Origin: JANYJZ01 sp964523395
GTDB taxonomy: Bacteria; Bacteroidota; Ignavibacteria; UBA10030; SZUA-254
NCBI GenBank assembly: GCA_964523395.1
Contig: CAZFXS010000003.1
Location: 124,001 to 188,000 of the forward strand
DNA length: 64,000 bases
Direction of reading: 5' to 3'
The notes beneath the pieces are model-generated. The model was not told the origin of the DNA, made no database searches, and saw nothing but the letters and a program-made list of their open reading frames with translations. Below, one piece after another: positions 16,555-25,245 of the stretch (the first letter of the stretch is position 1; the number at the start of each line of letters is the position of its first letter). The position numbers and the translations under genes are program-made.

Positions 16555-17313
16555 ATGATTAATCTTGCTGGACAAGTGGCTGTAGTAACTGGTGGATCAA
16601 GAGGTATAGGTGCTGCAACTGCAATTTTACTTGCCGAAGCGGGTGCAGACATTGTAATTTTATATAAAAAAGAGAACGATTCCGCGCAAAAAACAGCAAA
16701 GAAAATAAAGATGTTAAATCGAAAAGTGAGCTGTTTTAAATCAAAAATTGAGTCTTTCAGCGATTGTACGAACAATATTTCTAAAACAATCAATGAATTT
16801 GGAAGAGTTGATATTTTAGTAAATAGCGGAGGAATTTGGGAATATGGCAAGGTAGGGAAAATGACGTCAGATCAATGGCAAAGGACAATTTCCATAAACT
16901 TAACCGGTGTTTTTAACATGTGCTCGGCTGTTTTGCCGGTAATGAAAAAACAGAAATATGGAAGAATTGTTAATATTTCAAACACTGCAGGACAGCGTGG
17001 CGAAGCGTTTCATTCTCATTATGCAGCATCAAAAGGGGGTGTTATTGCCTTTTCTAAATCCCTTGCAGTTGAAGTGATTAAAGATGGAATCTGGGTGAAT
17101 TCTATCGCGCCCGGTTGGGTTGATACAGACATGGTTTCTCATGTTTTTAAGAATTCTAAAACAAAAAGGGAAATTAGCTTATCTATTCCACGTGGGAAAA
17201 TTGCCTCATCCGAAGAAATTGCTGGCCCGATCCTCTTTCTTTGTTCTGACCTGTCCAATCATATTGTTGGTGAAACGATAAATGTCAATGGGGGAAGTGT
17301 CTTAAATGGGTAG
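16555..17313 (+). CDS. short-chain dehydrogenase/reductase (FabG-like)
   Basis: Cytosolic NAD(P)-dependent oxidoreductase of 252 residues, the standard SDR length. The cofactor motif TGGSRGIG is at 12-19 and the structural NSGG (in place of NAGG) at 90-93. The catalytic triad is S142, Y156 and K160 (YAASK). The GWVDTDM loop and the C-terminal VNGGSVLNG follow FabG-type enzymes. The substrate could be a 3-oxoacyl-ACP or another carbonyl compound. The gene is noticeably more AT-rich than its neighbours and stands alone with its own promoter, which suggests possible horizontal acquisition. A ribosome-binding site GAGG lies 5 bases upstream of the ATG. Confidence 0.9.
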   Translation: MINLAGQVAVVTGGSRGIGAATAILLAEAGADIVILYKKENDSAQKTAKKIKMLNRKVSCFKSKIESFSDCTNNISKTINEFGRVDILVNSGGIWEYGKVGKMTSDQWQRTISINLTGVFNMCSAVLPVMKKQKYGRIVNISNTAGQRGEAFHSHYAASKGGVIAFSKSLAVEVIKDGIWVNSIAPGWVDTDMVSHVFKNSKTKREISLSIPRGKIASSEEIAGPILFLCSDLSNHIVGETINVNGGSVLNG

Positions 17314-17388
17314 AAAAACATCGAATTTTGCCTGATTTAAAGCCTTTTATAAAACTTTGATAAATTATGCAATTTTCAAAGATTTTTC

Positions 17389-17418
17389 TTGCATAATACT
17401 TCTCAAATATTGTATATT
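17389..17418 (+). promoter_or_regulatory. promoter for the deoxyhypusine-synthase-like gene
   Basis: TTGCAT (17389-17394), 18 bp, TATATT (17413-17418). Transcription would start near 17425, about 39 bases before the start codon at 17464. Confidence 0.45.
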
Positions 17419-17463
17419 TGTGCCGAATTAACGTTAGGCTGATTTGTTCTATTTATTGATGAG

Positions 17464-18570
17464 ATGAAACAAGCTAAACATAAGCTTCTTAAAGGAAAGA
17501 GAATTATTCCAAAGCCGATACCAAAAAATGTATCGGTAACGAATCTTGTTGAAGAGTATTTTCAGGCATATAATGCAGGAAGACTGCGCGAAGCGTGTCA
17601 GCTATTTTCTGAAAAAATGCTGTCTACCGGTTGTACAGTCGGAATGAGTTTGACCGGAGCGTTAACTCCTGCTGGATTAGGCGGTTCCTGTATAGTTCCT
17701 TTGATGAAAGCTGGATTTGTTGACTGGATAGTGAGTACCGGTGCAAATCTGTATCACGACACGCATTTTGCAATAGGCCATTCACTACACAGGGGAACCC
17801 CTTTTACCGATGATAGACTATTGCGGGAAGAGGGAATTATCCGCATTTACGACGTGCTTTTTGAATACGATGTCCTTCTTTCTACTGATTCTTTTTTCAG
17901 GAAGCTTTTGAGGTCGGAAGAATTTCAAAAAGAAATGGGTACTGCGGAACTGCACTATCGTCTTGGAAAATATATTGCCGAACGCGAACGTGTATTAGGA
18001 ATAAAGAACAGCAGTGTTATTGCAACAGCATACCGTTGCGGTGTGCCGGTTTATACATCTTCTCCCGGTGACAGTTCAATCGGAATGAATATTGCAGAAG
18101 TTGCTTTGAACGGATCAAAGATTCGCATCGATGTCCTGTTGGATGTCAACGAAACAGCGGCGATTGTTTTGAATGCAAAGCGGAAAGGCCAAAGCGGTGT
18201 ACTTATCATAGGAGGTGGTTCACCGAAGAATTTTGTCTTACAGACAGAGCCCCAAATCCAGGAAGTTTTGCAGATCAATGAAAAGGGACATGATTATTTC
18301 CTTCAGGTGACCGATGCGCGGCCTGACACCGGCGGGCTTTCGGGCGCAACTCCGGGTGAAGCCGTCACATGGGGAAAAGTTGATCCCGACAAATTACCCG
18401 ATGCAGTAGTAGCGTATATCGATTCAACCATTGCGTTGCCGATTCTTACCTCGTACGCGCTGGCTAAAGCAAAACCACGCAAATTAAAACGTCTTTATGA
18501 TAGACGGGGTGCATTGGTCAATCAATTGTATAAAGAACACAGGAAAGCGGTCCAGAAGAAACGAAAGTAA
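17464..18570 (+). CDS. deoxyhypusine synthase-like protein
   Basis: A 368-residue member of the deoxyhypusine synthase family. The eukaryotic and archaeal enzymes move the aminobutyl group of spermidine to a lysine of eIF5A using NAD. Bacteria lack eIF5A, and characterised bacterial relatives include homospermidine-synthase-type activities, so the substrate here is open. Visible family motifs are SLTGALTPAGLGG near residue 62, the IGGGSPKNF loop, and the active-site SGATPGEAVTWGK segment. In this segment K305 corresponds to the lysine that forms the enzyme-substrate imine. The gene stands alone between an SDR gene and a histone-like gene. Confidence 0.92.
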   Translation: MKQAKHKLLKGKRIIPKPIPKNVSVTNLVEEYFQAYNAGRLREACQLFSEKMLSTGCTVGMSLTGALTPAGLGGSCIVPLMKAGFVDWIVSTGANLYHDTHFAIGHSLHRGTPFTDDRLLREEGIIRIYDVLFEYDVLLSTDSFFRKLLRSEEFQKEMGTAELHYRLGKYIAERERVLGIKNSSVIATAYRCGVPVYTSSPGDSSIGMNIAEVALNGSKIRIDVLLDVNETAAIVLNAKRKGQSGVLIIGGGSPKNFVLQTEPQIQEVLQINEKGHDYFLQVTDARPDTGGLSGATPGEAVTWGKVDPDKLPDAVVAYIDSTIALPILTSYALAKAKPRKLKRLYDRRGALVNQLYKEHRKAVQKKRK

Positions 18571-18650
18571 ATGTAAATTAACAAACCATTCCGCCGGGTA
18601 ATTCCGTGACCGGGGGAGTATAAATTCACTAACAACCATGGAGGGTTACC

Positions 18651-18848
18651 ATGAGCAGATTCACAGAAATACAGGACTTGCTGATGAGCTTTGAAAAAGA
18701 CTTCATCAAGTTCTACGAAAAGGGAAACAAGTCAGCAGGAACGCGTGTCCGTAAGGATATGAACGAGCTGAAAAGAAAAGCCCAGGATATCCGTAAGGAA
18801 GTCCAGGAAATCAAACAAAAAGCAAAGGAAGCCGAAGGCGGCGCGTAA
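18651..18848 (+). CDS. histone H1-like (Hc1-type) DNA-binding protein
   Basis: A 65-residue, lysine-rich, mostly helical protein. The N-terminal MSRFTEIQDLL and central KSAGTRVRKDMNELKRKAQ match the short Hc1-like histone family that is common in Bacteroidota and Chlamydiae. Such proteins probably compact the nucleoid. It is acidic-basic balanced toward the basic side and has no signal peptide. The ATG is preceded by a strong GGAGGG ribosome-binding site, and the gene is followed immediately by an intrinsic terminator at 18869-18904, so it is probably a highly expressed single-gene transcript. Confidence 0.88.
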   Translation: MSRFTEIQDLLMSFEKDFIKFYEKGNKSAGTRVRKDMNELKRKAQDIRKEVQEIKQKAKEAEGGA

Positions 18849-18868
18849 TCCCGCTGGTGGCAGTAATT

Positions 18869-18904
18869 AAAGGAGACTTTCCAAAAGAGAGTCTCCTTTT
18901 TTAT
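18869..18904 (+). terminator. intrinsic terminator of the histone-like gene
   Basis: AAAGGAGACT pairs with AGTCTCCTTT around a 10- to 12-base loop, followed by TTTTTATTATT. Confidence 0.85.
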
Positions 18905-18923
18905 TATTGCTTACGTAAGCTAC

Positions 18924-18952
18924 TTGCATACCTTCAAAGCATTCCTTAGATT
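18924..18952 (+). promoter_or_regulatory. promoter for the dipeptidase gene
   Basis: TTGCAT (18924-18929), 17 bp, TAGATT (18947-18952). The expected start of transcription near 18959 excludes the TTG at 18953 as a start codon and supports ATG 18983. The same TTG-17-TAGATT form is found on the minus strand at 23796-23824. Confidence 0.5.
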
Positions 18953-18982
18953 TTGTCCATAATTAATTTTAAGAATACTTCA

Positions 18983-20173
18983 ATGCCTTACCGATTGTTA
19001 TTATTGATAATAGCTCTTACTGCGTTCTTTTTCGGTTTTTATCAGTCAACCGATTACAAAAATCTCCATTTCGATGCCGTAGTTGTCGATACTCATAACG
19101 ACGTGGCACAGCGGATGATTAACGGCGAAGATATTTCCGTCAGGACAATGCATGGTCATTCCGATTTGCCGCGATTCCGGGAAGGTGGTGTTGACGTTGA
19201 AATGTTTTCAATTTGGGTGCCGCCGGAAAAAACCGCCAGGTCATATTTTGATCAGGCAAACGACCAAATCGATTCCATTCTTAATTTTGCTAAAAGGAAT
19301 TCTGCTTCGGTTTCGGTGGCAACTTCTGTCAGCGATATTGAACAAGCTGTCGGAGACAACAAGTTTGCCGCGATGATGGGAATGGAAGGCGGACATCATC
19401 TGGTGGAGAACATCGACAATCTTGATTATTTTTACCGCCGTGGCGTTCGTTATATGACGTTGACATGGAATAACAGCACATCCTGGGCAACATCGGCGAA
19501 AGATGAAACTGACCCTGATACGGTGTTACCGCACAAGGGGTTGAGCGAAAAGGGGAAAATGATTGTCAGAAAAATGAACTCGATTGGCATGATGGTGGAT
19601 ATTTCACACGTCGGGGAACACACATTTTGGGATGTTATGAAGACAACCTCCAAACCCGTCATAGCTTCCCACTCATCTGCGTGGAAGCTTTGTCCGCACC
19701 GCAGGAATTTGAAGGACGAACAATTGAAAGCAATTGCCGAAAATGGTGGGGTGGTATTTATTAATTTTTTTCCTGTGTTTATTGATAGCACATTCCCGCG
19801 CAAGGAAGCAGAAATGAGGAAAAAGAGTCAATTGCTGATTGATTCTCTCAATAATATCTTAGAGGGGGATGATTTCATAAGAGGCCAAATGGTAAACGAG
19901 AAATTAAAGGACGAATATCTCGCTATTCGCCCTCCACTTTCAGTGCTGATTGATCATTTCGATTATGTCGCAAAACTTATCGGTGTGGATCATGTCGGCA
20001 TCGGGTCTGATTTTGATGGCATCAGTTCGACACCATTGGAGATGGATGATGTGACATTTTTACCTAATATTACGCGAGAGTTATTGAAACGCGGTTATTC
20101 GGAGTCTGATATCAGAAAAATTTTGGGAGGGAATTTCTTACGAGTGTTGAAAGAAGTAGAAAGGCACCAATAA
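18983..20173 (+). CDS. membrane dipeptidase (peptidase family M19)
   Basis: Zinc-dependent renal-dipeptidase-like hydrolase of 396 residues, probably anchored in or exported through the inner membrane by the hydrophobic residues 4-21. The zinc-binding DTHND motif is at H38 and D40. Other conserved pieces are MGMEGGHHL (bridging Glu), VDISHVG and ASHSSAWKL (His ligands), and GSDFDG near the end. Substrates in the family are dipeptides, often with a D-amino acid. A TTG ten codons upstream keeps the frame open but is excluded by the promoter position. A bidirectional terminator follows. Confidence 0.93.
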   Translation: MPYRLLLLIIALTAFFFGFYQSTDYKNLHFDAVVVDTHNDVAQRMINGEDISVRTMHGHSDLPRFREGGVDVEMFSIWVPPEKTARSYFDQANDQIDSILNFAKRNSASVSVATSVSDIEQAVGDNKFAAMMGMEGGHHLVENIDNLDYFYRRGVRYMTLTWNNSTSWATSAKDETDPDTVLPHKGLSEKGKMIVRKMNSIGMMVDISHVGEHTFWDVMKTTSKPVIASHSSAWKLCPHRRNLKDEQLKAIAENGGVVFINFFPVFIDSTFPRKEAEMRKKSQLLIDSLNNILEGDDFIRGQMVNEKLKDEYLAIRPPLSVLIDHFDYVAKLIGVDHVGIGSDFDGISSTPLEMDDVTFLPNITRELLKRGYSESDIRKILGGNFLRVLKEVERHQ

Positions 20174-20196
20174 GGTGTATCAGCATTTACAGCAAT

Positions 20197-20235
20197 AAAA
20201 AAGCCTCCTGATTCATCATCAGGAGGCTTTTTTTT
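20197..20235. terminator. bidirectional intrinsic terminator
   Basis: GCCTCCTGAT (20203-20212), loop TCATC, ATCAGGAGGC (20218-20227), with an A-run on the left and a T-run on the right. It serves the convergent dipeptidase and subtilase genes. Confidence 0.93.
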
Positions 20236-20249
20236 AAAGCAGGAGTTTG

Positions 20250-23200
20250 TTACCGTAACAACATCATTTTTTTCATCGAATTGAATTTTCCCGACTGCAT
20301 CTTATAAATGTAGACACCGCTCGGTAATCCCGCTCCTTCAAATTCCACCGAGTGGTATCCCGCTTCCTGCATGCCGTTTACTATAGTTGCGACTTCGTTG
20401 CCAAGCAGATTGTAAACCTTTATCGTTACATCACCCGGTTCGGGAAGTTCAAACTGGATCTTTGTCACAGGGTTAAACGGATTCGGGAAGTTCTGTGACA
20501 ATGAATATTCTTTTGGCAGCTCCTGTTCACCGTACGTGAGTATAAGGAGGTGCTGTTTCTTGTTTTCAAAAGTTAACTTTACCGATCCCTTTTGATCCAG
20601 AGAATACGTCACTCCGTTTTCATCGCGTAGTACATACACCCGTTTATCATTCGATTGTAATTTCCAACGGATTGTAATAGAGTTTGAAACCGGATGGACA
20701 CTGATCCCGAATTCCCGGTTGTCATCTTTCGATTTGGAAATACCCTCCAGCATTTTTCCCGATACAAATCTTGCGTCAAAACTGCCTGCCGGTGCTGGGG
20801 GCGGCATAACAAAGGATTCCTGCGAAACACCAAGTCTCGAAGCATCGCCAAAATAAAGATTCTGATGATTCCCTCCTATATCCTCGATTGTAAGGCTATT
20901 TAATGAAGAAACTGCCTTTTCTGCCGAAACCTTTGGTTCGATAACTGGCGATGTGTTAAACACAATCTGTCCTGCCTGATTCGTTTGTACCCAGTAACCT
21001 TTTCCCGGGCGAATGCTGTCGCTCAACGTATAACCCGGATTATAAGCGAAGAATCCGGAAGTAATAATGCTTGATGGAATCGATGTTATCGAGGCCGATG
21101 GAATAGTGCTTGAAAGCGAGCCGACAATATTCCATCCGTTGTGGACAGCAACTGTTTCTTCCGTGAAGGCGTATCCGTCTATGGTGACTGTCTGTGCAGA
21201 TCCGAATTTTAACCAGTATCCTGATCCCTTCTCCAGTGTATCCGCAGTATCATAATTGGATCCGTTGAATGAATACCCCGGTGTGGTGGCAGTTGGGAAT
21301 AATGCATTGGTAGCGTATGTAAATGGCGTTACCGGCAGTGAAATGAGGTTCCAGTGATTGTTCATGGAAACGTCAAACTCATTCCTTGTGCCTACATGCA
21401 GGTCAACCTGGCGTAAAACAGTTCCGGTCATCGAATCATTGCTGGCAATTTCAAGGACAGTGGAATAATTTCCCACCGGTTGCGAAATGGCATTTGCAGT
21501 GAGAATGATTAATGCGCTGTCGTTGGGTGCAATTGTCCCGTTATCTGAATTAAGTGTAAGCCACACCGGTAGTGTACCGGAAGTATCGTCAACTGTAAAT
21601 GTAAGGGGAATATATCCGATATTTTTAATCTTTAATGTATCGTATCCTGTGGCACCGGAATCCACGTCGATTGGGAAATAAGTAGGCGTTGCAGATATCT
21701 GTGGTCCCAACGTTTGAAGTGTCGCCGGGATGACAAAAGGATCTTCTGCGCCCTCAATGGTGAGTGTTCCGTTAAACTCGGTCCACTGGGATAGTGCGGC
21801 GGCGTCAATTCTGTACCGTATATAAATCGAATCGAGGGGAGCCACAGAACCTGAATCATTGTGAACTACAGAAAGCCATAAGCCTGGCGGAGCTGGCACT
21901 GCTTCGAATACCAATGTCGTATCGCCAAGATTCTTTACCTTGATGGAATCTTCAATAAATGCACCCGGAATAAGATTGGCTCCAATACTGGTTGGCGTTG
22001 CAGAGATAATAGGGCCAATGGATTTTACGTTTCCACTGATGGCAAATGATACATTTTGTGAAAATCCGTTCAGTGTTCCTTTGTGTGTTACACGAACCGT
22101 ATATTCTGCCCGCTCCGGGGATTGAATATAGACTTGTTCAACATTGTCACGGAAATTATCACCGGTAGTTGCGGCTGTTGTTGGTGACGCAGGATTTAAC
22201 ACCCATGGATAGTATTGTGTCAGATCTTTCTTTTTGATAATGCGGAGATCAAGATCGTTCTCCAGCATAAGATTCGGGGGATCAAGAGCGGCGGATACCG
22301 GTGTTCCAGCGGGATCTGTCCAGCATATCGTGGCCTTCAATGGTTGTGTTCCATCCATGCTGATATCGAACTCAATTGTATTCCCCTGGTTTAACACCAT
22401 TTCACGGACGTGTGAACCTGCGCCATCGGCAGTGTCAGCGGTCATCAGCTGAACAGCTTTCAATGTATTCATGACACCCCAACCGTATGCGTAGTCGGGG
22501 CCGTTGTTTAATCCCGCTTCATCAGCAGTGTTGATGACAATTGCTTTTAATGTTGATGCGCGTAGCGGTGTTGCTCCGTGGAGATTATTCTGATGTTCAA
22601 GAAGCAGTCCAACTGAGCCTGAGGCATTTGGAGTAGCCATCGATGTACCGCTTAACGTGCCATAGGCATTATTAGCAGTTTCAAGCGCGGAAAACAGGTT
22701 CACTCCGTTTGCAACAATATCTGGTTTAATTCTTCCATCGTCCGTTGGTCCAAAGCAACTGAAGCTTGACATAATAACTCCACCCGGATTAACATAGCCA
22801 CCTGTCATGTCATCAATAGCTCCAACGGTTAAAATATTTTTTGCAACACCTGCCGATGCGACACAATCAAAGCCTGACGGTGCTCCATCCCGGTTTCTAG
22901 CCTTAGTGCTTGATGTCTTTACACCATTTTTGAAAAACCAGTGCGTAACTGCCCCGACCGGACCTTCATTTCTGTCATTACCGGCTGATTTACAAATCAA
23001 ATAATAGGGGGCATTGAAGGCGATATTGTCCCATGATTCAGCCTGTGCATCATAAAATCCGAATGAATAATCCTCGACTTCGCTGATGGCTGTGTCGCCG
23101 AACCATGTCCATTTTCCGTCACCATAGTAGTCAAATCTCCAGCCGGTGATAAGTCCGTACGAGTGATTTGAAACTTTAAGTCCGCCCGCCGCTTCGGTTG

Positions 23201-23750
23201 CCATTTCGGATTCATCGTTAGTAAAGTCATATTCTATCAATGATGCCTGAGGAGCCATCCCTTTTGCGGAAGAGTTCACGCCGGAACCTACCATCGTTCC
23301 GGCGACGTGTGTGGAGTGAAAGTTTGGAGCGTTCTGATTAGAAGTGACGCGGCCGCCAAATTCCTGGTGGGTGGTGAGTACCTTGCCGCCATCCCACTCA
23401 CCGAGCAGGACACCGTTACCGGTCAGCGAAAGACCATATCCGCCACCGGACCATACTTTGTTTGTGGAAATGGTTTTAGCTGCATTTAAATTATCGGTTA
23501 TATAGTATTTTGGGATTCCGTTTTCAAAGCGCTGAAGTTCAAACGTCGTTCCATCGGGTTTCTCTACGCGGATTGGCAGATTTCTGGCAAGAGCTAATGA
23601 CTCTGCTTCTGCCCGTTGAATTTTCCAGAGGGTTTCCCTTTCTTTGGCAAGCTTGAGAAGTTTTGTCTGTGATTGAGCCAAAGAGGTGGCGCTAAAGGTT
23701 CCGAGAATTAAAAGTACAGCAATAAGCATTCGCACTATTCGCATGAGCAT
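20250..23750 (-). CDS. secreted subtilisin-like serine protease with T9SS sorting domain
   Basis: A 1166-residue secreted S8 peptidase. The signal peptide is at residues about 1-26. The catalytic triad is D120 (GEWDGG), H148 (HSTHVAGT) and S370 (SGTSMATP), with the oxyanion Asn in CKSAGNDRN. After the catalytic region (to about 430) comes a P/proprotein-like beta domain (about 435-585). Two repeated Ig-like units then begin ISATPTSIG and ISATPTYFP (about 590-790), followed by a region with GYWL/GYWV repeats. The last 90 residues are a T9SS type A sorting domain starting at NFPNPFNPVT. It is likely released or surface-bound to degrade protein. Its own promoter is visible upstream. Confidence 0.95.
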   Translation of the reverse strand: MLMRIVRMLIAVLLILGTFSATSLAQSQTKLLKLAKERETLWKIQRAEAESLALARNLPIRVEKPDGTTFELQRFENGIPKYYITDNLNAAKTISTNKVWSGGGYGLSLTGNGVLLGEWDGGKVLTTHQEFGGRVTSNQNAPNFHSTHVAGTMVGSGVNSSAKGMAPQASLIEYDFTNDESEMATEAAGGLKVSNHSYGLITGWRFDYYGDGKWTWFGDTAISEVEDYSFGFYDAQAESWDNIAFNAPYYLICKSAGNDRNEGPVGAVTHWFFKNGVKTSSTKARNRDGAPSGFDCVASAGVAKNILTVGAIDDMTGGYVNPGGVIMSSFSCFGPTDDGRIKPDIVANGVNLFSALETANNAYGTLSGTSMATPNASGSVGLLLEHQNNLHGATPLRASTLKAIVINTADEAGLNNGPDYAYGWGVMNTLKAVQLMTADTADGAGSHVREMVLNQGNTIEFDISMDGTQPLKATICWTDPAGTPVSAALDPPNLMLENDLDLRIIKKKDLTQYYPWVLNPASPTTAATTGDNFRDNVEQVYIQSPERAEYTVRVTHKGTLNGFSQNVSFAISGNVKSIGPIISATPTSIGANLIPGAFIEDSIKVKNLGDTTLVFEAVPAPPGLWLSVVHNDSGSVAPLDSIYIRYRIDAAALSQWTEFNGTLTIEGAEDPFVIPATLQTLGPQISATPTYFPIDVDSGATGYDTLKIKNIGYIPLTFTVDDTSGTLPVWLTLNSDNGTIAPNDSALIILTANAISQPVGNYSTVLEIASNDSMTGTVLRQVDLHVGTRNEFDVSMNNHWNLISLPVTPFTYATNALFPTATTPGYSFNGSNYDTADTLEKGSGYWLKFGSAQTVTIDGYAFTEETVAVHNGWNIVGSLSSTIPSASITSIPSSIITSGFFAYNPGYTLSDSIRPGKGYWVQTNQAGQIVFNTSPVIEPKVSAEKAVSSLNSLTIEDIGGNHQNLYFGDASRLGVSQESFVMPPPAPAGSFDARFVSGKMLEGISKSKDDNREFGISVHPVSNSITIRWKLQSNDKRVYVLRDENGVTYSLDQKGSVKLTFENKKQHLLILTYGEQELPKEYSLSQNFPNPFNPVTKIQFELPEPGDVTIKVYNLLGNEVATIVNGMQEAGYHSVEFEGAGLPSGVYIYKMQSGKFNSMKKMMLLR

Positions 23751-23781
23751 CTCCGGGTGAATTCAGGTGAGAGATTAATAG

Positions 23782-23824
23782 TTAAAACCAGTTTTAATCT
23801 ATTGAATTTTCCTCATTCTTTCAA
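23782..23824 (-). promoter_or_regulatory. subtilase promoter with adjacent palindrome
   Basis: Minus-strand TTGAAA (23824-23819), 17 bp, TAGATT (23801-23796). A perfect palindrome TTAAAACCAGTTTTAA (23782-23797) overlaps the downstream edge of the -10 box, where a repressor could block transcription. Seen in sequence; function inferred. Confidence 0.5.
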
Positions 23825-23911
23825 GTGCTTTTTACTGAAAATTCTTCTTTTTGACTTAAAATTTCAGGAGAGGGGAGCATCAGCCTCTTTGACTTCTTTG
23901 CGGATTAGCCA

Positions 23912-23940
23912 TTGATTATCAGTTGAAAATATCGTATTTT
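23912..23940 (+). promoter_or_regulatory. promoter for the glycan gene cluster
   Basis: TTGATT (23912-23917), 17 bp, TATTTT (23935-23940), 24 bases before the ATG of the first glycosyltransferase gene. Confidence 0.45.
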
Positions 23941-23963
23941 TACAAAAAATTTATGAGAATTGA

Positions 23964-25118
23964 ATGACAAATCAAGACCAAGAGGGGCAGTTATCCGAAC
24001 AGGAACATAGCCCGGCACCTCCAGAACAACCCGTTTCTACTGAAACCACAGGTTCACAGGAAATTGCACAGTCGCCTCAGCAGCAATCCCAGCGTCAGCA
24101 TAACAGAGAAAGAAGAAACAGGTTTCAACGACAGCGTCAGCAACCACGATCGCATGAGAACCATGGTCAACGTGATGGTGGAGGGAAAGATCTGTCCATA
24201 ATAATTCCCTTGCTTAACGAAGAACAATCCCTTCGCGAATTGTATGAGAAAATTCGTGCTGCTATTCACCGTAACAGCAGGTACGAAATAATATTTGTAG
24301 ATGACGGAAGTACAGATGGTTCATTTCGTGTTTTGCAGGATATCCGGCAGCGGGACAAAGGAAGAGTAAAGATAATACGGTTCCGCCGTAACTACGGGAA
24401 ATCCGCAGCCCTTGCGGCAGCGTTTTCACTTGCGGAAGGCAATATTGTTATTACAATGGATGCCGATTTACAGGATGACCCGGAAGAAATCCCGAACCTC
24501 ATCAATGAAATTAAAAAGGGATTTGACCTGGTTTCCGGTTGGAAGAAAAAGCGCCGTGATCCAATAACAAAAACAATTCCTTCCCGGTTTTTTAATTTTG
24601 TTACGTCGTTTATGACAGGCATCAGGATTCACGATTTTAACTGTGGACTGAAAGCCTACAAAAAAGAAGTGGTGAAAGAAATTCGTGTATATGGCGAACT
24701 TCATCGGTATATTCCTGTTCTTGCCCATTGGCTTGGGTATAAGATCGGTGAGGTTCCGGTGCGGCATCATGCCAGAAAATTCGGAAAAACTAAATTCGGC
24801 CTCGGACGGTTCTGGAAAGGATTTCTGGATCTTGTGACTGTTCTCTTTACCACACGATACATGCAGCGGCCTCTGCACTTATTTGGCTTCTGGGGAATTG
24901 TGTTCTTTACGATTGGGTTCGTGATCGACTTATATCTTGTGTTTCTGAAATTTTTTGAAGGCGCTTCCTTGGGAAACCGGCCATTATTCTTTGGAGGAAT
25001 TCTCCTCATTATTGTCGGCATCCAGTTTGTTTCGGTCGGATTACTCGGCGAATTGATTACAAAATCTCATCAGCAGGTCGAACGCGGTGAATACTCCATT
25101 AAAGAAATTTGGAAATAG
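23964..25118 (+). CDS. GT2 polyprenyl-phosphate glycosyltransferase (DPM1/GtrB-like)
   Basis: A 384-residue glycosyltransferase that probably transfers a sugar from a nucleotide donor to undecaprenyl phosphate at the inner membrane. Residues 1-70 are a Gln/Arg-rich, low-complexity, probably disordered tail, unusual for the family. The GT-A domain follows (SIIIPLLNEE at about 76), with DDGSTDGS at D113-D114 and the metal-binding MDADLQDD at D166-D168. Two transmembrane helices are at about 310-330 and 345-365, as in GtrB. It opens the glycan gene run, so it may supply a lipid-linked sugar to the GT-C-like membrane protein encoded next. Confidence 0.9.
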   Translation: MTNQDQEGQLSEQEHSPAPPEQPVSTETTGSQEIAQSPQQQSQRQHNRERRNRFQRQRQQPRSHENHGQRDGGGKDLSIIIPLLNEEQSLRELYEKIRAAIHRNSRYEIIFVDDGSTDGSFRVLQDIRQRDKGRVKIIRFRRNYGKSAALAAAFSLAEGNIVITMDADLQDDPEEIPNLINEIKKGFDLVSGWKKKRRDPITKTIPSRFFNFVTSFMTGIRIHDFNCGLKAYKKEVVKEIRVYGELHRYIPVLAHWLGYKIGEVPVRHHARKFGKTKFGLGRFWKGFLDLVTVLFTTRYMQRPLHLFGFWGIVFFTIGFVIDLYLVFLKFFEGASLGNRPLFFGGILLIIVGIQFVSVGLLGELITKSHQQVERGEYSIKEIWK

Positions 25119-25245
25119 GTTGAAAAAAAACAATCCTTCAGCAATCATATCTTATTGTAGTCCGATTTCATTTCTACGGTATCATCATTCTTGCCTGCAG
25201 CGTCTATCGTTATTAATGTTGTAGTCATTTCTTTTATTGCCGATA

